Below are positions 1 through 8,017 of a stretch of 64,000 nt of DNA, piece after piece. The stretch is from positions 51,199-115,198 of the forward strand of contig NZ_JAENKV010000005.1 of assembly GCF_016599045.1 (NCBI RefSeq). The letters are read 5' to 3'. A program made the translations under genes and the position numbers. Under the pieces are notes generated by a model. The model was not told the DNA's origin. It saw only the letters and a list, made by a program, of their open reading frames with translations, and did not search any database. This DNA is from Campylobacter sp. TTU_617 (GTDB taxonomy: Bacteria > Campylobacterota > Campylobacteria > Campylobacterales > Campylobacteraceae). Every line of letters begins with the position of its first letter. Positions within the stretch are counted from its first letter, which is position 1.

Positions 1-881
1 TAGTGGATCCTAAAGGAGATGATTTTAGTAAGTATAAGGGTGCTACTTTATTAACTCCAAATAAGCAAGAGGCTTTAAAAGCTTTAAAAATTAATAATTT
101 AGAAGGAGAAAATCTTCAATATGGTATAGAGAAACTTAAAAATGATTTTAATTTAAAATATTCTATTATCACTCTTTCTGAAGATGGTATAGCACTTTTT
201 GATGAAAAATTGCATATTATTCCTGCTAAAGCATTAGAGGTTTATGATGTAACGGGAGCAGGGGATAGTGTAATTGCAACTTTAGCCTTTTCTTTAGCTT
301 GTAATATACCTATTTTAAAAGCTTGTGAATTAGCTAATGAAGCTGCAGCTGTAGTTGTAGGAAAAATAGGAAGTGTGAGTGTTAGCTTAGATGAGATTAA
401 AAATTTTAATAAAAACAATTTTGAAAATAAGATAAAAAGCAAAGAAGAACTTTTAAAGATACTTAAAATGAAAAATAAAAAAATAGTTTTTACTAATGGC
501 TGTTTTGATATAGTGCATTTTGGACATATTAAGTATCTAGAAAAAGCTAAAAAATTAGGTGATATTTTAATCGTTGGATTAAATTCTGACGCGAGTGTAA
601 AAAGACTTAAAGGTAAAAATCGTCCTATAAATTCAGAATTTCATAGAGCTTGTATGTTAGCAGCTTTTTATTTTGTAGATTTTGTTGTGATTTTTGATGA
701 GGATACACCTTTAGAATTGATATCATTTTTAAAGCCTGATGTTTTAGTTAAGGGGGCTGATTATCAAAATAAAGAAGTTATAGGAGAAAAATTAGTTTCA
801 AAAGTTGAGTTAATTGATTTTGAAGAAGGTTTTAGCACAAGCAATATAATAAATAAAATCAACAATCAAGCTTTAAATTAG
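1..881 (+). CDS. hldE: HldE, bifunctional heptose-7-P kinase / heptose-1-P adenylyltransferase (5' truncated by window)
   Basis: Makes ADP-heptose for lipooligosaccharide: the N-terminal ribokinase-type domain phosphorylates heptose-7-phosphate and the C-terminal cytidylyltransferase-like domain adds AMP. The reading frame is open from base 3 with no start codon in context; the GTG at base 3 reads as an internal valine, so the gene begins before the window. The PfkB signature DVTGAGD lies near residue 81 of the visible part. The nucleotidyltransferase signature FTNGCFD followed by HFGH lies near residues 162-175. The 3' end overlaps the convergent truD end by 23 bases. Two-domain order is that of the fused enzyme, not of separate HldA and HldC. 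Confidence 0.95.
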   Translation, partial: VDPKGDDFSKYKGATLLTPNKQEALKALKINNLEGENLQYGIEKLKNDFNLKYSIITLSEDGIALFDEKLHIIPAKALEVYDVTGAGDSVIATLAFSLACNIPILKACELANEAAAVVVGKIGSVSVSLDEIKNFNKNNFENKIKSKEELLKILKMKNKKIVFTNGCFDIVHFGHIKYLEKAKKLGDILIVGLNSDASVKRLKGKNRPINSEFHRACMLAAFYFVDFVVIFDEDTPLELISFLKPDVLVKGADYQNKEVIGEKLVSKVELIDFEEGFSTSNIINKINNQALN

Positions 882-1980
882 TATGCAAAAGCTCTTCTAA
901 AACAGTTGTAGCATAAGATCCTTTTTGAAGAAAAAATTCTAAAACAATATGAGCTTTTTCTTCATTGTAATGAAATTTTGCATTTTCCATATAACTCCAC
1001 ATAAAACGTCTAGATCCTTGCAATTGCTGTTTAAATTCTAAAAGTTCTTTGAAAATTTCATCTTCTAATTCTTTAACAAAACCTAAGCTTTCAAAAGCTT
1101 TTTTACCTACTAATAAACCTAAAGCAGAAATATCTCTTTTTAAAAATCTTTCCTGCTCTTGAATTAAATCTTCGCAAATAAAGCATTTTCCATAAGGATA
1201 ATGTCCCAGTACATCTCCTTTTAAAATTTTAAAAAAATTTTTTTGTTTTTTAAGAATTTGCAATTCTTTTTTACTTAAAGGATAAAGTTGCATTAATTCT
1301 TTAATATTAAAATCTTTAATAAAATGAGAGAATTCTATTCTTTTGCTAAGATAACGATTGAAAAATTCACTTTGAAGAGCTGAAATTAAAAAATTTTTAA
1401 GTTTTGGATTTTTTACTTTTTTGCCTTTTAAAATTTCAATTCCTTCTAAATAATTATCTCCAAATTTTCCAAAGCGTTGATAACCAAAATAATTTGCAAA
1501 ACCTTGTGAATTTAGTGTAGTAAAAACTTCTTTGAGTTTTAAAGCATTGCTAGGAGAAACTTTTTTTAAACGTATAAAAAAAGAATTACCTTTTAAATGA
1601 CCTATTTTTAATTTATTATGATGAGTGAAATATTCTAAAATTTTTAATTTTGGATGAGAAAAATTATTAAAGCGTTCTTGAAATTTTTTAAGTACAGAAA
1701 CATATTGAAAAGTAAAGCCTTGTTTATCCTTAAGGCCTGCGTAGCCGAAATCTCTTATTTTAATCCCGCTTGTTTCACTTAAAATTTGCAAAGCCTCATT
1801 TGTGCTTAAATCTTTTTTGCAAATGTGCATAATTAAATGTTCGCCTTGATTGGAAAATTCATAAAGAGGTTTTTCTCTTACAACAAAATCATCGCTATTT
1901 TTACTAAAATAAACATTAATTGCACTATGTTTTAAACTATAAAGAGGTTTAAAAGTGGTGTTCTTTTCCAATAAATTCAT
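859..1980 (-). CDS. truD: TruD, tRNA pseudouridine(13) synthase
   Basis: Converts U13 of tRNA-Glu to pseudouridine. The catalytic motif AGLKDK is at residues 81-86, with D85 the expected nucleophile. At 373 aa it is near the usual family length. The start ATG lies inside the 3' end of thiL (32-base overlap), so the two are probably translationally coupled in one minus-strand transcript. The end overlaps convergent hldE. Identification rests on the motif and the whole-protein pattern. Confidence 0.93.
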   Translation of the reverse strand: MNLLEKNTTFKPLYSLKHSAINVYFSKNSDDFVVREKPLYEFSNQGEHLIMHICKKDLSTNEALQILSETSGIKIRDFGYAGLKDKQGFTFQYVSVLKKFQERFNNFSHPKLKILEYFTHHNKLKIGHLKGNSFFIRLKKVSPSNALKLKEVFTTLNSQGFANYFGYQRFGKFGDNYLEGIEILKGKKVKNPKLKNFLISALQSEFFNRYLSKRIEFSHFIKDFNIKELMQLYPLSKKELQILKKQKNFFKILKGDVLGHYPYGKCFICEDLIQEQERFLKRDISALGLLVGKKAFESLGFVKELEDEIFKELLEFKQQLQGSRRFMWSYMENAKFHYNEEKAHIVLEFFLQKGSYATTVLEELLHTNLKLDC

Positions 1981-2770
1981 ATTTTCCTTTCACAGCTTTA
2001 CCAAAAATATTAAGCTTTACTTTATGTTTTTTAGCGCTTTGTTTTATAAAGTTTTCATCTTTTGGATTAAAGGCAAATAAAATTTCATACTCTTCTCCAC
2101 TATATAACTCATAAAAATTAAGATTTTTATACCAAGAAATTCCTAGATTATTGATCTTAAGCAAGCGTGATAAATCTTTGCTTAATCCATCTGAAATATC
2201 CATAGCACAACTAAGCTTTTGAGCAATTTCATAAAAAAAATCTTTTCTTATTTTAGGCTTAATAAAGCGATGATTAGGGCTTAATTTTTTACCTTGTTTT
2301 AAAAGTTCTAAGCCTTTTAAGCTTTGGCCTAAATTTCCACTAAAGGCTATCAAATCCCCTAATTTTAAACCTTTTCTTAAAACAGGTTTTTTATAAATTT
2401 TAGAAATAAGAGTAATGCTTATATCAATTTTATGATTGCTTATTGTATCGCCACCTATAATTTTTATATTAAATTTTTTAGCAGTATTTAAAAATCCTTT
2501 TTGCAAAGCTTTAATTTCAATATCACTTAAATTTTTTGGTAAAGCAAGTCCTAAAAGAGCATATTTTGGTTTAGCATTCATTACTATAGCATCAGAAATA
2601 TTTACAAGCATAGCTTTGCTAGCAATTTGCTCTAGACTCATCCAAGATCTTTTAAAATGAATATCTTCAAAAAATAAATCTTTACTAAAACACCAATTAT
2701 CAATTATAGCGCCATCATCACCATTTATAGAATTTAAAAAGGCTTTGATGATAAATTGCTCTTTATCCAT
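1949..2770 (-). CDS. thiL: ThiL, thiamine-monophosphate kinase
   Basis: Last step of thiamine diphosphate synthesis: phosphorylates thiamine monophosphate with ATP. The Mg/ATP-binding acidic motif GDDGAI is at residues 17-22. The second conserved block, [11 protein letters not shown], is near residue 190. The length of 273 aa is slightly short for the AIR-synthase-like family. It is the first gene of a two-gene minus-strand unit with truD, and is divergent from the gene at 2862. Confidence 0.92.
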   Translation of the reverse strand: MDKEQFIIKAFLNSINGDDGAIIDNWCFSKDLFFEDIHFKRSWMSLEQIASKAMLVNISDAIVMNAKPKYALLGLALPKNLSDIEIKALQKGFLNTAKKFNIKIIGGDTISNHKIDISITLISKIYKKPVLRKGLKLGDLIAFSGNLGQSLKGLELLKQGKKLSPNHRFIKPKIRKDFFYEIAQKLSCAMDISDGLSKDLSRLLKINNLGISWYKNLNFYELYSGEEYEILFAFNPKDENFIKQSAKKHKVKLNIFGKAVKGKYEFIGKEHHF

Positions 2771-2837
2771 AAAATTATTTTATAAAATTTCATTTTAAAT
2801 AACACTTTGTTTTATAGATATTTTTAAGAAATTTTTA

Positions 2838-2843
2838 TATAAT
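2838..2843 (+). promoter_or_regulatory. Probable sigma-70 -10 box (TATAAT)
   Basis: A perfect TATAAT lies 18 bases before the ATG at 2862, in the 91-base divergent gap between thiL and the following gene. Campylobacter housekeeping promoters rely on the -10 box, and no -35 is seen. Confidence 0.5.
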
Positions 2844-2861
2844 TTAAAAAAGGAAATTAAA

Positions 2862-3932
2862 ATGAAAGATTTAGAACTTAGAATTTTTAGATTTGACAAT
2901 AGACAAGATTATGAGGCATATTATAAACCTTATGTTTATAATAATTATGAAAATTTTGCTTCTCTTTATGATTTGCTTTTACAAGTTAATGATGATGATA
3001 TATATTTTGAATTTGAAAAAAATGAGAATGCTTTTGTATTAATTAACAATAAACCTTTTAGATTGAACACTTCTTTAAGTCAAATTTTACAAGATGAAGG
3101 TTATGAGCTAAAGATAGAACCATTAAGCACCAAAAGGGCTATAAAAGATCTTATTATTAATAAAGATGATTTTTATGATCGTTTTAAGCTCATTTCACAT
3201 TTAGTTAGTGAAGAGGATAAAAAAATTTATGAAAAATATGATTATTTGTATTATACAAGTAAAATTTTAAAGTATTTACCTAATTATCTTGGAGATTCTT
3301 TTTTTTATTTTGTAGGTCAAATGATAGAAAAATATCCTAATAAAAAAGAAAATTTTTTAAAAATTATTAAAGATGAAAGCAGGGGAATTTTCTATCATAT
3401 AAAAACTAAAAATTTACTTTTGGAACAGACAATTGATTTTTTAAAACAAGAAATTTTAAAAGCAAAACTTTTTAATGAAACTTTATTAAATGATAAAAAT
3501 CCAATTTTAGAATCTTTTCGTAATGAATTCAAAGAACCAAGCGATATTAAATATAATTTTAAAGATTTTAATATAGGGCTATTTACGCGTAAGGATATTA
3601 AATTTAGTGATAAACTTGAGGCAAAATTTGTATCCTTTTTAGGTAGTGAAAAAAGTACAGGTTTTGAATTTTTAAATTTAGATGAAAAGCTTTCTTATAG
3701 AATGGCAGCAGATATTATACTTCAAGCTTATGATGCTGGTTGTGATTTTTTAATAGTTGATACTCCAAGTGATTTTTATATGCTTGATTCTTGTTCTAAG
3801 AAGTTAATGCAAATAAGTGGTAGAGAATTTGATGATTTTTATATTTTAAGTCATTATGAATTTTTTGCTCTTATGGCTGGTATTAAGATGGAATCTTTGA
3901 AAAACCATTCTTTACAGGTTACTTTAATATGA
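2862..3932 (+). CDS. Conserved Campylobacter protein of unknown function
   Basis: A 356 aa acidic soluble protein with no signal peptide or membrane segment. I do not recognise a catalytic motif. It matches the unknown protein that sits between thiL and an RsmD-type gene in C. jejuni (possibly the DUF5644 family, from memory). A purine-rich Shine-Dalgarno (AAGGAAA) precedes the ATG. Its stop overlaps the start of the next gene by 4 bases, so the three genes 2862-4925 look like one coupled operon. Aromatic and Asp/Glu content is high in the first 130 residues (many Tyr and Phe). Confidence 0.8.
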   Translation: MKDLELRIFRFDNRQDYEAYYKPYVYNNYENFASLYDLLLQVNDDDIYFEFEKNENAFVLINNKPFRLNTSLSQILQDEGYELKIEPLSTKRAIKDLIINKDDFYDRFKLISHLVSEEDKKIYEKYDYLYYTSKILKYLPNYLGDSFFYFVGQMIEKYPNKKENFLKIIKDESRGIFYHIKTKNLLLEQTIDFLKQEILKAKLFNETLLNDKNPILESFRNEFKEPSDIKYNFKDFNIGLFTRKDIKFSDKLEAKFVSFLGSEKSTGFEFLNLDEKLSYRMAADIILQAYDAGCDFLIVDTPSDFYMLDSCSKKLMQISGREFDDFYILSHYEFFALMAGIKMESLKNHSLQVTLI

Positions 3933-4312
3933 AAATTTCTCTTGAATGTAAAGATCTTATTATAGAAAAAGCTTTAGAGCTTTTTTTAAAAGATTATTTG
4001 GTTATGAAAAAAGATTGTGATTTTATTATTTGCGATGAAAAAATTCCAAGTTCTAAACCTCTGTTTATCATTAGCGAGAATTCTCCTTTTTTAACTATCC
4101 CTTTTAGTAAAGAGGAGCTTTTTGCTTCTTTAAAAGAATTTGATGAGGCATTAAAACTTGCAGCACAAAAAATTGCAGATGAACAAAGAAGAATTTTAGA
4201 AGCTAAAATTGATTCAATAGCTAATGAATTTAAAAAAAGTTATCAATTAGAAATTGATAAATCTATTATAAATTTAAAAAATAAGTTAATCCAAGTTTTA
4301 AATGATGGATAG
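3929..4312 (+). CDS. Small conserved protein of unknown function
   Basis: 127 aa, no signal peptide. The first part (to about residue 65) looks globular with short hydrophobic strands (DFIICDEK, LFIISENS). The last 50 residues are a likely amphipathic helix or coiled coil rich in Ala, Glu and Lys. It overlaps its neighbours at both ends (4 bases upstream, 11 downstream), so it is embedded in the operon with the RsmD-type methyltransferase. No function is assigned. Confidence 0.75.
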   Translation: MKISLECKDLIIEKALELFLKDYLVMKKDCDFIICDEKIPSSKPLFIISENSPFLTIPFSKEELFASLKEFDEALKLAAQKIADEQRRILEAKIDSIANEFKKSYQLEIDKSIINLKNKLIQVLNDG

Positions 4313-4925
4313 TATTTATTTAAAAAAAGGAAATTTCAAAATAAAAAATTCTAAAAAACTTTATACTCTCATTGAGAGTGGTAAATTTAAAGGTAAAAAA
4401 ATTCTTTTACCAAGTTTTGATACTACAAGAAGTACAAAAAGCATAGTAAAAGCTTGTGTATTTAATGTTTTAAGAGATATTTTAAGAGAAAAAATTTTTA
4501 TAGAAGTTTTTGGAGGAAGTGCCTTAATGGCTGCTGAAGCCTTAAGCAATGAAGCTTTAAAAGCTTATGCTATAGAACTTGATAATAAAGCTTATCAAAT
4601 AGCTTTACAAAATGCTAAAAATATAAGCAATGAAATGATAATTTTGCAAGGTGATAGTTTTAAAATTTTACCGCGCTTGGTTTGTGATTTAAATAAGGAA
4701 GAATTAATACTTTATTTTGATCCTCCTTTTAATATCAGAGATGGTTTTGATGGAATTTATGAAAAAGTTTATAAATTAATTGAAAACTTAAATGACTTAA
4801 ATATTATTTATATTGTAATTGAGCATTATTCTTTAATTAAAACTCCACAAAATTTAGGTATTTTTGATTTAAGAAAAGTGAAGAAATTTGGTTCTACAAG
4901 CCTTAGTTTTTATCAGAAAAATTAA
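4302..4925 (+). CDS. rsmD: RsmD-family methyltransferase (16S rRNA guanine-966 N2 type)
   Basis: A class I SAM-dependent methyltransferase. The SAM-binding motif EVFGGSALMAAEAL is at about residues 68-81, and the amino-methyltransferase motif DPPF is at 140-143. Length (207 aa) and motif order fit RsmD, which methylates G966 of 16S rRNA. The C. jejuni counterpart has been described in the literature as a DNA methyltransferase influencing motility (recalled, not checked), but no DNA target-recognition region is visible. Two tandem ATGs exist at 4302 and 4305. Confidence 0.8.
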   Translation: MMDSIYLKKGNFKIKNSKKLYTLIESGKFKGKKILLPSFDTTRSTKSIVKACVFNVLRDILREKIFIEVFGGSALMAAEALSNEALKAYAIELDNKAYQIALQNAKNISNEMIILQGDSFKILPRLVCDLNKEELILYFDPPFNIRDGFDGIYEKVYKLIENLNDLNIIYIVIEHYSLIKTPQNLGIFDLRKVKKFGSTSLSFYQKN

Positions 4926-5084
4926 AAATTTTTTACATTATTGTTTAATTTAAATATTTTTTATAATTATAAAATTTTTGTATTTAAAATTATCAAAGTT
5001 GTTATTTTTAAAAAATTGAGCAAAGTTTTAAATCTTAATAATCTTTAATTATTAGTTTGTTTATTTAATTTTTAAGAAATATAT

Positions 5085-5090
5085 TATAAT
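5085..5090 (+). promoter_or_regulatory. Probable -10 box for the carbonic anhydrase gene
   Basis: TATAAT 25 bases before the GTG start at 5116, inside a 190-base AT-rich gap that holds nothing else I can identify. Confidence 0.45.
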
Positions 5091-5115
5091 TTTAAAAACT
5101 TAAAAAGGATTTGAT

Positions 5116-5757
5116 GTGTTTAAAATAATTATTTTTTTAATTTTTTTTAGTTTAAGTTTTTTAAATGCTTTTAATCAAAATCAAAGCCCTATAAATATTG
5201 ATAAAAATTTGACCAAAAGAACATACAATGCTTTAGATATTATTTATAATGGTGGAATTAAAAATATTGTTAATAATAAAAATATGTTAAAAATTTATAC
5301 TTTAAATTCAAATAAAGTACTTTTTAATAATTTAGAATTTACTTTGAAAGAATTTCATTTTCATACTCCCTCTGAAAATGCTATAAATAATATTAAATAT
5401 CCCTTAGAACTTCATTTTGTGCATAAAAATTCTTTAAATCAAATTTTAGTTATAGGAGTTTTATTTAAAGAGGGAAAAGAAAATTTAACTTTAAAACAAA
5501 TTTTAAAAAATGTAAAAGAGACTAAAAAGAATCAAAAATTAGATTTAAAAACTTTATTGCCTAAAAATAAATCTTATTTTAATTTTGAAGGTTCTTTAAC
5601 AACCAAACCTTATACAGAAGGCGTAGAATGGATAGTTATGGAGCATCCTTTAGAATTATCAAAAGCTCAAGTTTTAGAATTTCAAAAATTATTAAAAAAT
5701 AATGCAAGAGCTTTACAAACTTTAAATAATAGAATAATTAAATATTATAAAGAATGA
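5116..5757 (+). CDS. cah: Alpha-class carbonic anhydrase, exported, shortened and atypical
   Basis: Family role: reversible CO2 hydration in the periplasm. A signal peptide (residues 1 to about 18) is followed almost at once by QSPINI (23-28). The usual segment of roughly 25-30 residues between signal and QSPINI is absent. The zinc ligands are present: H81, H83 (HFHTPSEN) and H100 (LHFVHK). The threonine gate T162-T163 is kept, but the usual PPC after it is K164-P165-Y166. The mature protein has no Cys, so the family disulfide is lost at both ends. The proton-shuttle His of NNGH aligns with N56 (NNKN). Length is 213 aa against about 240-250. The GTG start is chosen for its AAAAAGGA ribosome site. 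Activity is uncertain. Confidence 0.85.
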   Translation: MFKIIIFLIFFSLSFLNAFNQNQSPINIDKNLTKRTYNALDIIYNGGIKNIVNNKNMLKIYTLNSNKVLFNNLEFTLKEFHFHTPSENAINNIKYPLELHFVHKNSLNQILVIGVLFKEGKENLTLKQILKNVKETKKNQKLDLKTLLPKNKSYFNFEGSLTTKPYTEGVEWIVMEHPLELSKAQVLEFQKLLKNNARALQTLNNRIIKYYKE

Positions 5758-5771
5758 TTTTTTTACTGATC

Positions 5772-5811
5772 AGCTAATCAATAGTTTATAAAATTTTATT
5801 TATTGATTGCT
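5772..5811 (+). terminator. Imperfect hairpin between cah and flgI promoter
   Basis: ATCAATA (5777-5783) pairs with TATTGAT (5801-5807), and flanking AGC/GCT extends the stem after a small internal loop. Short T runs follow. It is a plausible terminator for the upstream gene; the AT-rich stem makes this uncertain. Confidence 0.4.
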
Positions 5812-5836
5812 TAATCTATTTTACTAAATATAAAAC

Positions 5837-5853
5837 TTGGAACACTTCTTGCT
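5837..5853 (+). promoter_or_regulatory. Sigma-54 (RpoN) promoter of flgI
   Basis: GGAAC at 5839 and TTGC ending at 5852 give the GG-N10-GC spacing diagnostic of sigma-54. The sequence resembles known Campylobacter RpoN flagellar promoters. It lies 37 bases before the flgI ATG, consistent with control by the FlgSR/RpoN cascade. Confidence 0.88.
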
Positions 5854-5889
5854 TTTTGTATAGTAAGTTATAGATTAAAGGAATAATCA

Positions 5890-6936
5890 ATGAGAGTTTT
5901 GGCACTTTTTTTACTCTTTATCGCTAGTGCTTTTGCGGTTCAAATTAAGGATATTGCTAATACCGTTGGAGTAAGAGATAATCAACTTATAGGTTATGGT
6001 TTGGTTGTTGGACTTAATGGGAGTGGAGATGGAACAAGTTCTAAATTTACTCTTCAATCTGTTTCAAATCTTTTGCAAGGTATGAATATAAAAGTTGATC
6101 CAAATAATATTAAATCAAAAAATATAGCAGCAGTTATGGTAACTGCTAAGCTTCCTGCTTTTGCAAAAAGTGGAGATAAACTTGATGTAACTGTCTCATC
6201 GTTAGGAGATGCTAAATCCTTGCAAGGTGGAACTCTTTTACTCACGGCTTTAAGAGGAATTGATGGAGAAATTTATGCTATAGCACAAGGTTCTTTATCT
6301 GTAGGTGGTTTAGCTCCAAGACCTGGAGCAGCAGGATCTCATTCTACTGCTGCTACAGTTATAGGTGGAGCTAATGTTGAAAGAGAAATTCCTCAAAATT
6401 TTAATGAAAGTAATAATTTAACTCTAAGCTTAAAAACAGCAGATTTTAAAACAGCTAATGATATAGAAAGAGTTTTAAATACTGTTTTTGAAGAAAATGT
6501 TGCAAAAGCTGTTGATTCAAGAACGATAAAATTAAATAAACCTGAAGATCTTTCTAATGTAGAATTTATGGCTAAAGTTTTAGAACAAGATATTTCTTAT
6601 ACTCCGCAAAATAAAGTTATAATTGATGAAAGAACTGGAACTGTTATTGCAGGGGTTGATGTAGAAGTTGAACCTATTTTAATCACTCATAAAGATATTA
6701 CCATTAAAATTGATCCTAATAATACTACACCTTTAGCTGGTAATGAGATTGATATGAAGGATGGGGGAATTGTTGATCCAAATTCTAATACTTTAAGGAT
6801 TAATAGTTCAAAAACAACTGTAGCAAATATAGCAAGAATGCTTAATAAATTGGGTGCTAGTCCAAATGATATTATAGCTATTATGGAAAATTTGAAAAGA
6901 GCAGGTGCTATTAATGCTGATTTGGAGATTATATAA
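5890..6936 (+). CDS. flgI: FlgI, flagellar P-ring protein
   Basis: Forms the peptidoglycan-level bushing around the flagellar rod. The signal peptide is residues 1-16 (hydrophobic core, cut after AFA), followed by the family opening VQIKDIANTVGVRDNQLIGY. The length of 348 aa is standard. It is first in a run of flagellar genes driven by the sigma-54 promoter at 5837. Its last base is the first base of the flgJ-like start (TAATG overlap), so the two are coupled. Confidence 0.97.
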   Translation: MRVLALFLLFIASAFAVQIKDIANTVGVRDNQLIGYGLVVGLNGSGDGTSSKFTLQSVSNLLQGMNIKVDPNNIKSKNIAAVMVTAKLPAFAKSGDKLDVTVSSLGDAKSLQGGTLLLTALRGIDGEIYAIAQGSLSVGGLAPRPGAAGSHSTAATVIGGANVEREIPQNFNESNNLTLSLKTADFKTANDIERVLNTVFEENVAKAVDSRTIKLNKPEDLSNVEFMAKVLEQDISYTPQNKVIIDERTGTVIAGVDVEVEPILITHKDITIKIDPNNTTPLAGNEIDMKDGGIVDPNSNTLRINSSKTTVANIARMLNKLGASPNDIIAIMENLKRAGAINADLEII

Positions 6937-7262
6937 TGAAAATTGATAATTTCTTAAATACTTATAATATGTCAGGTCAAATTTATGATTTAAAAAAACC
7001 TTTTGAGGCTAGAGTAAAAGATAACGAAGTTATTGCAAAAACACCACAAGATCAAGCCTTAAAAGAGCAAACAGATGCTTTTGAAGCTTTTTTGGTTAAG
7101 TCTGTTCTTGATATTTCGCTAAAAAACCAAAATTCACTTTTTGGAAAAGATGCAAGTGATGAGATATATTCATCAATGTATAATGATGCTATGAGCAAGG
7201 CTTTAAGTGGCGGACTCGGATTTTCTAAATTATTATATGATTTTTTAAAAGAAAGGAGTTAA
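6936..7262 (+). CDS. flgJ: FlgJ-like rod-binding protein (single domain)
   Basis: 108 aa carrying only the N-terminal rod-binding domain of FlgJ: the core runs from about residue 42 (QALKEQTDAFEAFLVK) to the GGLGFSKLLYDFL end. The muramidase domain found in enteric FlgJ is absent, as is usual in Campylobacterota, so another enzyme must open peptidoglycan for the rod. It is translationally coupled to flgI. Confidence 0.85.
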   Translation: MKIDNFLNTYNMSGQIYDLKKPFEARVKDNEVIAKTPQDQALKEQTDAFEAFLVKSVLDISLKNQNSLFGKDASDEIYSSMYNDAMSKALSGGLGFSKLLYDFLKERS

Positions 7263-7277
7263 TTTTTTTTAGATTTA

Positions 7278-7285
7278 TCCGATAT
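7278..7285 (+). promoter_or_regulatory. Probable sigma-28 (FliA) -10 element before flgM
   Basis: CCGATAT at 7279-7285 matches the Campylobacter FliA -10 core. It sits about 46 bases before the flgM ATG, and the same heptamer is found before flaG at 42075. The -35 half is not clear. Confidence 0.6.
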
Positions 7286-7330
7286 GCCTTATAGGAAATT
7301 GTAAAATCCATTTTAACAAGGAAGGCAAAA

Positions 7331-7531
7331 ATGATAAATCCAGTAAAACAAGGTTATCTTAGTAGTATTGCTACCATAGATACAAATAAATCAGATAAAA
7401 AAATAAAATTAGATAATACTCAAAAAACAGAAAATGAAAAAGTTGCTAAAATTGCTGAGCAAATTAAAAATGGAGAATATAAAATCGATTTAAAAGCTAC
7501 AGCAAGTGCTATTGCAGATTCTTTAATCTAG
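7331..7531 (+). CDS. flgM: FlgM, anti-sigma-28 factor
   Basis: 66 aa, in the expected position between flgJ and flgN/flgK. The C-terminal half (EKVAKIAEQIKNGEYKIDLK, about residues 37-56) is the typical FlgM sigma-binding region. It binds and restrains FliA until export or control through the basal body. A strong AAGGAAGG ribosome site precedes the ATG. Likely transcribed both from flgI and from its own FliA-type promoter. Confidence 0.92.
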   Translation: MINPVKQGYLSSIATIDTNKSDKKIKLDNTQKTENEKVAKIAEQIKNGEYKIDLKATASAIADSLI

Positions 7532-7571
7532 CTTTTTTCTCTTCTTTTTTTGAGTAAAAAAGGAGAGAAAA

Positions 7572-8006
7572 ATGATAAAAAAACATTTAGATAAAGTTAA
7601 TACGATTTTAGAGAAGTTAATTTCTCTAACTACTGAAGATATAGAAAATATTAAAGTTGCTAAACATGAAAGCGTTTCTTTAAGCGTGGAAGAAAAAAAT
7701 AAGCTAATAATAGAATTTAATCAAGCTAAAAAAGAATTAGATCAAGCTCTTATTACCCTTAATAATAGTTCTACGGCAGGATTATCTCAAATGCTTGATG
7801 AAGAAGATAAACAAAAACTTGATCAACTTAAAAATAATCTTCAAGCTCTTTATGCAAAAAATAAAGAATATGCAAAATTTGTTTTAATTGTTAAAGATTT
7901 TTTAGATGGTTTGCTTAATAAAATGTTTGATGCAAATAATGGAACAAATAATGCTTATGGAGATAAAAAAACTACACCAGAATCATTTTTTAAAATAAAT
8001 GTTTAA
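7572..8006 (+). CDS. flgN: FlgN-like export chaperone for hook-filament junction proteins
   Basis: 144 aa, almost entirely helical, Lys/Glu-rich and without cysteine, located between flgM and flgK. This is the classical place for FlgN, the chaperone of FlgK and FlgL. Assignment rests on gene order and coiled-coil character more than on motifs. It ends 11 bases before flgK with a GGGTTAT spacer. Confidence 0.75.
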   Translation: MIKKHLDKVNTILEKLISLTTEDIENIKVAKHESVSLSVEEKNKLIIEFNQAKKELDQALITLNNSSTAGLSQMLDEEDKQKLDQLKNNLQALYAKNKEYAKFVLIVKDFLDGLLNKMFDANNGTNNAYGDKKTTPESFFKINV

Positions 8007-8017
8007 AGGGTTATATA

